Positions 31,605 to 39,592 of a DNA stretch of 64,000 bases are shown here, piece by piece. Location of the stretch: positions 1-64,000 of the forward strand of contig CAITVK010000055.1 of NCBI GenBank assembly GCA_903895845.1, in the 5' to 3' direction. Position numbers and translations under genes: made by a program. Positions within the stretch are counted from its first letter, which is position 1. Each line of letters starts with the position of its first letter. Under the pieces are notes generated by a model that did no database searches, had not been told where the DNA came from, and saw nothing but the letters and a program-made list of their open reading frames with translations. This DNA is from an uncultured Chitinophagaceae bacterium. Lineage in GTDB: Bacteria; Bacteroidota; Bacteroidia; Chitinophagales; Chitinophagaceae.

Positions 31605-32021
31605 ATGAAGAAGATTTTATATCATAGCATACTGATTGTTTTTGTTGCCGTTTTGGCTAGTTGCCACGACCCCTACAAAAAGCCCCTTGGTAGTGACTAT
31701 TATTTTATGGGTTTAGCAGATGATTCTGCATCAATCAAATTGGTACATGGAATAAATGATCGCTTTGATGATATTGTTTTGGGACAGATAGTTGATTTTG
31801 ATGCCGATGGAGAATTCATTTTGATACACAGAAAGGTTAGTGATAGGGCAAGAGCCATCTTTGAAGAAAATCCACTGTGGATAAAACAAGCATCCCCCAC
31901 AGATCAATATTGGATTATCGAGAAAAGGTACGATGGGGTAACGGGACCACTCAGCAAAGAAGAATATTTGATTAAAAGAAAGCAATTGCAAATTTCAGAT
32001 GGAATAAAAATTAGACAATAA
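31605..32021 (+). CDS. Hypothetical lipoprotein
   Basis: Signal peptide with lipobox VAVLASCHDP. Confidence 0.55.
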   Translation: MKKILYHSILIVFVAVLASCHDPYKKPLGSDYYFMGLADDSASIKLVHGINDRFDDIVLGQIVDFDADGEFILIHRKVSDRARAIFEENPLWIKQASPTDQYWIIEKRYDGVTGPLSKEEYLIKRKQLQISDGIKIRQ

Positions 32022-32032
32022 TACTACTATAA

Positions 32033-32566
32033 ATGGCGTTTATACTTTCAGTTCTTGGAAAGACACCTAGGTTTGGTGCAGATTGTTTTGTTGCTCCAAA
32101 CGCAACTATTGTTGGGGATGTAGTAATGGGAAATGAGGGTAGCGTTTGGTTTAATGCAGTAATAAGGGGCGATGTTAACAGCATTGTGATGGGCAACAAA
32201 GTAAATGTGCAAGATGGCGCCGTAATACATTGCACCTATCAAAAGAACGCTACAATCATTGGAAATAATGTATCTATCGGTCACAATGCACTGGTACATG
32301 GTTGTACAATAGAAGACAATGTATTGATTGGGATGGGGGCAATTGTGATGGATAGATGTGTGGTGCACAGCAACTCCATTGTGGCTGCTGGGGCTGTAGT
32401 ATTGGAAGGAACAATTGTGGAGGCAGGAAGCATTTATGCAGGGGTGCCAGCAAAAAAGGTTAAGGATATATCGCCAGAGAAGATAAGCGGTGAAATAGAT
32501 AGAATTGCCAATAACTATGTAAAATATGCTAGTTGGTTTGAGGAATACAATGAGGTTGAAAAATAA
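32033..32566 (+). CDS. Gamma-class carbonic anhydrase-like / left-handed beta-helix hexapeptide protein
   Basis: Hexapeptide repeats: FVAPNATIVGDVVMGNEGSVWFNAVIRGDVNSIVMGNKVNVQDGAVIHCTYQK; GHNALVHGCTIEDNVLIGMGAIV. Confidence 0.9.
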   Translation: MAFILSVLGKTPRFGADCFVAPNATIVGDVVMGNEGSVWFNAVIRGDVNSIVMGNKVNVQDGAVIHCTYQKNATIIGNNVSIGHNALVHGCTIEDNVLIGMGAIVMDRCVVHSNSIVAAGAVVLEGTIVEAGSIYAGVPAKKVKDISPEKISGEIDRIANNYVKYASWFEEYNEVEK

Positions 32567-32579
32567 AGAATTGTTGTTT

Positions 32580-32996
32580 ATGAAAAAGATACTTTTGGGA
32601 TTGATGGTTTGCGGTGTTTTGACAAGTTGTGGTATATTCAAGCATAAAACCACCGATCAAACTTGTCCGGCAAACGTAAATTCAACTGATGAGGGTTCTA
32701 CTAAACGTAGTAGTTGCCCCCCAGCAGCATTTGGTGCAGAAAAATTACTTTCCTACGCAGATAGAGAGGAGGCACACAGTCACCCTACCGAAAAAGGTGA
32801 CCCTATAACTGGTAAGAAAACATCTGTAAAGAAGGGGATAAGAACAGGTGAATTGGATAAGCCTGTTAAGCTGACTCGAGCAGAGAGAAAACAAAAAAGG
32901 ATTGATGAAAGAAAGAAAAAAGCAGAGGATTTGTTGTTAGAAAAACAAATAGAGAGAGATGCTAAGCTAGCAAAGAAAGAACCAGATCCGTATTAA
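32580..32996 (+). CDS. Hypothetical lysine-rich lipoprotein
   Basis: Lipobox GVLTSCGIF, K/R/E-rich C-terminus; start at internal Met. Confidence 0.5.
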   Translation: MKKILLGLMVCGVLTSCGIFKHKTTDQTCPANVNSTDEGSTKRSSCPPAAFGAEKLLSYADREEAHSHPTEKGDPITGKKTSVKKGIRTGELDKPVKLTRAERKQKRIDERKKKAEDLLLEKQIERDAKLAKKEPDPY

Positions 32997-33925
32997 TCCC
33001 AGTCATTTTCTTTGATGGTATCAACAATATTCAGATAGCTAAGGTATCTTTCTACCGATACATTGCCGACGTTTACGGCATATTTTACAGCACATTCCTG
33101 CTCATTCAAGTGCATACAATTATTGAACTGACAATCATTAATTAAGGCCCTCATCTCAGGAAAGTAACCACTGATTTCTTGCTTGGTCACATCTGCTAAA
33201 CCTAATTCTCTGATACCAGGCGTATCAATAATTCTTCCTCCAAACGACAAGTCAAACATTTCGGCAAATGTGGTGGTATGAAGACCTTTGCCACTCCATC
33301 CACTTACTTCTTGTGTTTTCAAACTTAGTTCAGGAAAGATAGCATTGATAAAAGTAGACTTACCAACGCCGCTATGCCCACTAAGAAGGGTCGTTTTATC
33401 TTTAAGTAATGATTTTATCTCTTCAATACCCTCATTATGCTGCACACTTGCCAGCTTAACAGTGTAACCTATCTTTTCGTAGGTGTCTTTTATCTCCTTA
33501 AACTTATCCAACTCTTTCTTCCGATAGACATCACTTTTATTAAAAACAATAATGGCTGGAAGATGATACATTTCGCAGGCAACCAAAAAGCGATCAATAA
33601 AGCCTGTGCTTGTTTTGGGGTCTTTTAGGGTTGCAAAAAGTAATGCCTGGTCTAAATTGGAAGCAATAATATGGTGCTTGTTCTTGTTGCTGGGACTTAT
33701 TCTTGCAACATAGTTCTTTCGTGGAAATATCTCAGTAATGGTTGTGGTGTCTTCTACCTCGTTTTCCAGTACCATCTCCACTTCATCACCTACCGCAATG
33801 GGGTTGGTGGAAGTGATACCGTCTATTTTGAAGATTCCCTTTATACGGGCATTGTATGTTTTGCCTTCTGTGGTCTTAACCACATACCAACTACCTGTAG
33901 ATTTATAAACTAATGCCTTCATCAA
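32993..33925 (-). CDS. rsgA: Ribosome small-subunit-dependent GTPase A
   Basis: LSGHSGVGKSTFINAIFP; IIDTPGIRELGL; CQFNNCMHLNEQECAVKYAV Zn site. Confidence 0.95.
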   Translation of the reverse strand: MMKALVYKSTGSWYVVKTTEGKTYNARIKGIFKIDGITSTNPIAVGDEVEMVLENEVEDTTTITEIFPRKNYVARISPSNKNKHHIIASNLDQALLFATLKDPKTSTGFIDRFLVACEMYHLPAIIVFNKSDVYRKKELDKFKEIKDTYEKIGYTVKLASVQHNEGIEEIKSLLKDKTTLLSGHSGVGKSTFINAIFPELSLKTQEVSGWSGKGLHTTTFAEMFDLSFGGRIIDTPGIRELGLADVTKQEISGYFPEMRALINDCQFNNCMHLNEQECAVKYAVNVGNVSVERYLSYLNIVDTIKENDWD

Positions 33926-34033
33926 AAACGAAGATAATGTTTTAAATAGTTATAAGTCTTAAGTCATAAGTCGTTAGGTAGAAAGGAGCTGTTTCTTAAC
34001 TCAAAACTTATAACTTATAATTCATAACTCTTT

Positions 34034-35455
34034 TTACCTTCTCTTTAACCAACTCTCTGGATTTTGATAAGCTTGTCTGTCATTGAACACTTGAAACTGG
34101 AAGGATCCTTCACCATCAAAATCTGCCGCCACTGTCCCTAAGACAGTTCCTGCTTTTACAATATCACCCTGTTTTACATTTACTTTATTCAGCTTATTAT
34201 AGGCAGTAAAGTATTTTCCATGCTTAACCATTACTACCTGATATTGATCCAAATCCATCACGGCAGTAACTTCTCCATCAGCTACACATTTGATGGTAGC
34301 CCCAATTGTTGTCTTTATATCTATCCCTTGATTGTCAACATCTATTTTAGTTCCTGGAATACGTTGACGACCAAATGGAATAAAAATTGATCCTCCATCC
34401 AAAGGCCATGGCAATCTACCTCTGTTCTTCTCGAAATTTAAAGATTCTGTCAACCCTTCTGGAGTAGACTCAAAAGTACTGTAGGCACGTGTTACTTTAG
34501 GAGTAGTTGTTGTAGCAACATCTTCGGTATTACTAGTAACTGTTATTGGTTGAGGCGTACTTGTTGTAGGTCTAGCTGGGGTGGTAGCAGCCTTTGCTGC
34601 ATCTTGTGCCTTTGCCTCTTTTTGTTGTTGCGCCAATCGCCTCTTCTCCTCTTCTGCTGCTTTTTGTTTTGCAATCCTAGCAGCTTTTTCTTTTTCAGCA
34701 GCTTCTACCATTGCCCTCTTGATGGCAGCCGCAATTGCTGTTCTCAATTTCAATTGGTCTTTTTCGCGTTGTTTTATCTGCGCAGCAATATCTTTCTCTT
34801 GTGTTTTAAGTTGTTTTACTACCTGATCTTTTTCTTTTTTATCATCTTCCAATACCTTTAGTTGACTGCTTTGTGTTTGCAACACATTGCTTTTCTCATG
34901 TCTGTTATTATCCAAAGTGCTGATGGAAGATTGTAGTAATGCTTCTGTTTTGTAGATAGTCTCTGCTTGTGTTTCTCGGAACTGACGATAGCTTTTTAAA
35001 TACATCATCCTTTTGATGGCATCATTAAAGCTTTGCGCAGAAAATAGAAAGTTTAGGTAATCAGAATTGCCCCTGTTTTTATAAGCAAAGACAAGGCTTT
35101 GAGCATACTGCATTTTAAGCGTATCCAACTCCTTTTTTAACCTATAAATTTCAATCTGATTCTGGTAAATGGTTTCCGTCAAGCCATTAATATCCTTATT
35201 TATGTTTCTGATTAAAGCTTCCCGGGCATCAATCTTCCGCTTTACCAAAGCATATTCGCTGAGGGCAGCTTTCTTATTTTGCTTAATCAGCTTTAGGTCA
35301 TTATTCAAATCATCCAACTCTTTCTTAAGTTCCTGTTGTTGCTTTTGAAGTTCTTCGCGGGTAGGAGGTTGCTGCGCAAGTAATGGTTTTACGCCCATTA
35401 CAAAACAAATAAATAGTATCAGCAGCTTCTTAATCATCAATTTTCTATTAGTCAT
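34034..35455 (-). CDS. Murein hydrolase activator, EnvC-like coiled coil with M23 (LytM) domain
   Basis: Signal peptide, long coiled coil, C-term GIDIKTTIGATIKCVADGEVTAVMDLDQYQVVMVKHGKYFTAYNKL...VKQGDIVKAGTVLG. Confidence 0.85.
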   Translation of the reverse strand: MTNRKLMIKKLLILFICFVMGVKPLLAQQPPTREELQKQQQELKKELDDLNNDLKLIKQNKKAALSEYALVKRKIDAREALIRNINKDINGLTETIYQNQIEIYRLKKELDTLKMQYAQSLVFAYKNRGNSDYLNFLFSAQSFNDAIKRMMYLKSYRQFRETQAETIYKTEALLQSSISTLDNNRHEKSNVLQTQSSQLKVLEDDKKEKDQVVKQLKTQEKDIAAQIKQREKDQLKLRTAIAAAIKRAMVEAAEKEKAARIAKQKAAEEEKRRLAQQQKEAKAQDAAKAATTPARPTTSTPQPITVTSNTEDVATTTTPKVTRAYSTFESTPEGLTESLNFEKNRGRLPWPLDGGSIFIPFGRQRIPGTKIDVDNQGIDIKTTIGATIKCVADGEVTAVMDLDQYQVVMVKHGKYFTAYNKLNKVNVKQGDIVKAGTVLGTVAADFDGEGSFQFQVFNDRQAYQNPESWLKRR

Positions 35456-35497
35456 TCGAGGTTAGTCAATCACATAAACGAGAAAAATACCGTTAAA

Positions 35498-36316
35498 TTA
35501 TCTCTTCTTGTAATTTTTTGGTATATTGAAGCTAAAGATTAACGGTTCATTAAACGAGTACTGTTTAAAATCCAGATCAATATCCAGCTTGTTTTTTTCG
35601 GCAACAGAAACGTTTCTGTAAGTTGAAAACTGAATGTCTCCCTTTGTTTCGTAGTTGTTGTAGGTAATGTCGCAGGTTCTGTTTCTTTGAATATCAACAT
35701 CATCAAGTTTACTGTGCAATGGTTTAAAATCTTTACTATCCAATGTAATCAGGTTCTTGAAAAGGTTGCCCACCATCAATACTATCAGGTGATTGTCGGT
35801 TGATTTATATGAAACAACATTGCTATCCAGATAAGTGGGATTGCCAATAATAAGGTCTTGCAAAGTGCTGAAATCAAAAGGAATTTGTGACACTTCCTGT
35901 ACATAACTAATGCTTCTGCGTTGTACATATTTGTCTAATTTATTCACAAGAATAATACTGTCTTTTGTAATCTTGGCTTCCAGACCAACGATACCCAAAG
36001 GGCCAACTAGTTGTATTAAAATGATACTATCCTTCCTCATTTTCAAGTAGGCAACAGCGTTCTGACTAGTCTCAGGACCTTCGTACAACACTTTTATCTT
36101 TGCTTTGAACGTAGTAAAATCGATCTTGTTTTTATATACTTTCCGAAGCATATCGTGTATGAGTGCTTGAGAATCAACCTTTGAAACTTCAGCAATCATT
36201 ACCCTTTGAACGGTGTCTCGTTTGCTGAAAGCTTTGTCCAAAGTATGCACTTTGCGTACAGGTCTGCAAGAAAAAGCGATTACTGTTATTAAAAGAAGAA
36301 AAGAAAGTATTTTCAT
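35498..36316 (-). CDS. DUF4292-like lipoprotein
   Basis: MKILSFLLLITVIAFSCRP; DFTTFKAKIKVLYEG...; position beside an EnvC-like gene is common in Bacteroidota. Confidence 0.65.
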   Translation of the reverse strand: MKILSFLLLITVIAFSCRPVRKVHTLDKAFSKRDTVQRVMIAEVSKVDSQALIHDMLRKVYKNKIDFTTFKAKIKVLYEGPETSQNAVAYLKMRKDSIILIQLVGPLGIVGLEAKITKDSIILVNKLDKYVQRRSISYVQEVSQIPFDFSTLQDLIIGNPTYLDSNVVSYKSTDNHLIVLMVGNLFKNLITLDSKDFKPLHSKLDDVDIQRNRTCDITYNNYETKGDIQFSTYRNVSVAEKNKLDIDLDFKQYSFNEPLIFSFNIPKNYKKR

Positions 36317-36422
36317 TGTAATGATTTGTTTTGAAGAAGTATTACGTTATACGTTTTAAAAAAAAGGTTGTACGTAAAACGTATCACTTACAACGTATAA
36401 CTCCCCAGATAAGGCGGCTAAA

Positions 36423-36869
36423 TTAAACCTTTCCAGTATGACCGAACCCTCCAACGCCTCTTGTAGTTTCGTTAATGTTTGAAACCGGTAGCCATTCAAT
36501 CTGTTCTATAACCTGAATAACCATTTGTGCAATTCGGTCGCCATCGTTGATAGTTTGAATTTCGTTCGACAGATTAATCAAAATCACCTTTATCTCTCCT
36601 CTATAATCTGCATCAATTGTACCTGGGGTGTTCAAACAAGTAATGCCTTGTTTGATAGCTAAGCCACTTCTTGGTCTTATCTGCGCTTCGTAGCCGTTGG
36701 GTAATTCAATGAAAATACCGGTAGGAACCAGCTTTCTTTCCATCGGTTCCATAAAGATTGACTCATTAATAAAAGCCCTCAAATCCATACCAGAAGAGCC
36801 TTCTGTGGCATAGGAAGGTGACGGATGATGCGAATTATTGATGATAGGAACAATGAGTTTATCTGCCAT
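36423..36869 (-). CDS. dut: dUTP diphosphatase
   Basis: [57 protein letters not shown]. Confidence 0.97.
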   Translation of the reverse strand: MADKLIVPIINNSHHPSPSYATEGSSGMDLRAFINESIFMEPMERKLVPTGIFIELPNGYEAQIRPRSGLAIKQGITCLNTPGTIDADYRGEIKVILINLSNEIQTINDGDRIAQMVIQVIEQIEWLPVSNINETTRGVGGFGHTGKV

Positions 36870-36918
36870 AAGTCTATTTTTTATGAATGATAGAGCAAAG
36901 AATATTTAGTTTAATGCT

Positions 36919-37141
36919 CCATTTTAATCTAGATTAAAATGGTTTTCCTTGTGATTAAAATGGAATTACTCATGATTAAAACGATTTTCCTTGTGATTAA
37001 AAGCATTTTAATCTACATTATTTTGGTTTTAATCATGATTGAAATGACTTTAATGATGAGTAAAATGATTTTCCTTATCAGTAAAACGATAATAATCTAC
37101 ATTAAAATGGCACTTCTTTACGGTGAAACCGTTTTCTTTGA
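36919..37141. repeat. Array C: 24-bp perfect palindrome followed by ten 21-bp units
   Basis: CCATTTTAATCTAGATTAAAATGG at 36919-36942; units begin at 36932, 36953, 36974, 36995, 37016, 37037, 37058, 37079, 37100, 37121 (all exactly 21 bp). Confidence 0.9.
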
Positions 37142-37178
37142 CATAATAAGGATTGATAATTCTAAGAATCAACAAATC

Positions 37179-37979
37179 TTACATCCCACTCAAAATCTTT
37201 TTATAACTAGTAACGATACCCCTTATCAATGAAGAACTAAAGCCCTGATGTTCCATTTCGTTTAGTCCCGCAATGGTGCAACCCTTTGGCGTGGTTACTT
37301 TATCAATCTCTTGTTCGGGGTGAGAACCTTTCTTTTGTAACAGATCTGCAGCACCTTTTACGGTTTGGGCAGCAATCAATGAAGCATTTGCAGCACTAAA
37401 ACCTATCTCGATACCAGCCTGAATGTTAGCCCTGATATAACGCATGGCAAAGGCAGTACCCGAAGCGGCCAAAACAGTAGCCGCATCCATCAGTTTCTCT
37501 TCAATAAACACGGTTTTACCCAATTTATCGAATACATTCCCCACAAATTCCTTTTGTTCTTTGGTCGCGTTGCTTTCGCTTATGCAAGTCATACTCTCCT
37601 GAATAGCAATAGCCGTATTTGGCATTGCACGGAAGATAGGGAAGGAGTTACCAATTACTTCCTCGATATCTTTCACCCAAACACCCGTGATAACACTCAC
37701 CAAAACGTGCTTTTTAGCATCTAGTTTTGGCAGCATCAGGGTTAGTACATCTTTTATTTGAAAAGGCTTTACAGCCAGAATGATATAATCTGCAAAAGCG
37801 GCAGCCTCCAGATTGTTATCGCTAACAAGTACGCCCCTTTCTTTTAAAGAATGGAGGGTAGTAATGTTTCTTTTAGTGATTAAAAGCTGATTTGGTTGAA
37901 TAAATCCACTGTTAATCAGACCTTCTGCAATGGCCGAACCAAGATTTCCGCCACCAATGATGGCTATTTTTTTAGACAT
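37179..37979 (-). CDS. proC: Pyrroline-5-carboxylate reductase
   Basis: KIAIIGGGNLGSAIAEGLI; ILAVKPFQI; RAMPNTAIAIQES; TTPKGCTIAGLNEME. Confidence 0.95.
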   Translation of the reverse strand: MSKKIAIIGGGNLGSAIAEGLINSGFIQPNQLLITKRNITTLHSLKERGVLVSDNNLEAAAFADYIILAVKPFQIKDVLTLMLPKLDAKKHVLVSVITGVWVKDIEEVIGNSFPIFRAMPNTAIAIQESMTCISESNATKEQKEFVGNVFDKLGKTVFIEEKLMDAATVLAASGTAFAMRYIRANIQAGIEIGFSAANASLIAAQTVKGAADLLQKKGSHPEQEIDKVTTPKGCTIAGLNEMEHQGFSSSLIRGIVTSYKKILSGM

Positions 37980-37988
37980 GATATGTTG

Positions 37989-38366
37989 TTAAATGTGTTT
38001 AGTATTTACTTTGATAAATGAAACTATTTCTTCGAACTCAAGATGAGAACTTGCAACTTTAATTACAAAATCATACGCTTCTGTTTCTGTAACAATCAGT
38101 TCAAAACCATCTCTTAAGAGTAATGCACAACATGAAATAAAACCTGTCCGTTTATTTCCATCAACAAATGGATGGTTTTTAATGATACTTTCTAAAATTG
38201 CCGCTGCTTTCTCGAATGAGGTTTCATATAAATCTACACCATCATAACTTGCATGGGGTCTTTCAATTGCACTGCTTAACATTCCTTCGTCTCTAACCCC
38301 ACTTGCCCCGCCATATCTATCAATTGACAATTGATGATATAATAAAACCTCTTGCTTGTAAATCAT
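37989..38366 (-). CDS. doc: Fic/Doc-family toxin-like protein
   Basis: ESIIKNHPFVDGNKRTGFISCCALL (Doc HxFxDGNKRT motif); GVRDEGMLSSAIERP. Confidence 0.85.
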   Translation of the reverse strand: MIYKQEVLLYHQLSIDRYGGASGVRDEGMLSSAIERPHASYDGVDLYETSFEKAAAILESIIKNHPFVDGNKRTGFISCCALLLRDGFELIVTETEAYDFVIKVASSHLEFEEIVSFIKVNTKHI

Positions 38367-38545
38367 TGGGCAAGTTTTCTTAAGGTATTGTCATACCTTG
38401 ATGAAACCTTAGTAAATATTTGTTCTGCAGTAAGCGTATGTTTTTTTTCTTGTAAAAATTTCACAACCTCTTCAATTAAATTCTCGTCTTCAACTTCTTG
38501 AATCAATTGAAATGCTTTCTGTTTCTTTAATTCTAGCTCACTCAT
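38363..38545 (-). CDS. Small antitoxin-like protein partner of Doc
   Basis: 60 aa, overlaps the doc start by 4 nt, upstream in the same operon. Confidence 0.6.
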   Translation of the reverse strand: MSELELKKQKAFQLIQEVEDENLIEEVVKFLQEKKHTLTAEQIFTKVSSRYDNTLRKLAQ

Positions 38546-38567
38546 AACAAATAATTTTTAATCAAAT

Positions 38568-39563
38568 CTACCAAATCTTTCCTTCAGCCAGATAGTTTCT
38601 CACATAATCATCCACGCCTTCTTCCAGCGTATAGAAAGAATCGGTGTAACCAGCAGCTTTCAACTTTTGCATATTTGCTTCGGTGAAGTATTGATACTTA
38701 TCCCGGATATCTATCGGCATATCCACGAAGGAAATGTTGGGTTCTAAGTCTAATCCCCTAAAAGTAGACGAAGCTAAGTCGTAGAAACTACGGGCACTAC
38801 CAGTTCCTAAGTTATACAAGCCAGAAGGAATCTGTTGGTTTTGCATCATCCAATAAATAACCTTTACCAAGTCCTTTACATAAACAAAGTCACGCAATTG
38901 TTCTCCATCTTTGAAGTCGGGACGGTGACTTCTGAACAATTTCACCAAGCCATCTTTCTTTATCTGATTGAAAGAATGCCAGATAACACTCGCCATTCTT
39001 CCTTTATGGTATTCATTGGGTCCATAGATATTAAAGAACTTTAAGCCCGCCCAAAAAGGAGGGGTTTCTGTTTGTTTTAATGCCCATTTGTCAAACTCAT
39101 TCTTACTAATGCCATAAGGATTGAGTGGTTTTAAATCCTCAACTATCTCATGGTTGTCATCATATCCCAATTCCCCACTTCCATAAGTGGCTGCAGAAGA
39201 TGCATAGATTAAGGGGATATTCTTTTCAGTACAATAGTTCCAAACGTTTTGAGAATACACCACATTCAACGCTTTATGAATTGAATAATCGAACTCGGTT
39301 GTATCAGTTCTTGCACCCAGGTGAATGAAAACATCAATAGTGGGCTCATTTCTTTCCAACCATTCAAACAAACTTTGACGCTCCACAATGCCTTCATACT
39401 GTTTGCTTTCCCAATTTACACGCTTTGATTCTATACCAAAGTCATCTACCAAAATAAGATTGGTAAAGCCTTGTTCATTCAGATATTGAACCATGCAAGA
39501 GCCAATGAAACCAGCTGCACCAGTTACGATTATGCTTGTTGAGGATGTTGTTTCTTTATTCAC
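38568..39563 (-). CDS. hldD: ADP-L-glycero-D-manno-heptose-6-epimerase / NAD-dependent epimerase
   Basis: VTGAAGFIGSCMVQYLNEQG; IHLGARTDTTE; YASSAATYG; NIYGPNEYHKGRMASV. Confidence 0.85.
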   Translation of the reverse strand: MNKETTSSTSIIVTGAAGFIGSCMVQYLNEQGFTNLILVDDFGIESKRVNWESKQYEGIVERQSLFEWLERNEPTIDVFIHLGARTDTTEFDYSIHKALNVVYSQNVWNYCTEKNIPLIYASSAATYGSGELGYDDNHEIVEDLKPLNPYGISKNEFDKWALKQTETPPFWAGLKFFNIYGPNEYHKGRMASVIWHSFNQIKKDGLVKLFRSHRPDFKDGEQLRDFVYVKDLVKVIYWMMQNQQIPSGLYNLGTGSARSFYDLASSTFRGLDLEPNISFVDMPIDIRDKYQYFTEANMQKLKAAGYTDSFYTLEEGVDDYVRNYLAEGKIW

Positions 39564-39592
39564 GTTTAATGATTATTATAATTAGTAAGGTA

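Noticed and set aside
32048-32653. 201-aa minus ORF antisense to the hexapeptide protein
   Set aside because: Composition typical of a shadow ORF; the plus-strand gene has clear hexapeptide repeats.
36939-37232. 97-aa hydrophobic ORF over array C
   Set aside because: Product of the AT-rich 21-bp repeat (MVFLVIKMELLMIK); it also runs into the 3' end of proC on the other strand.
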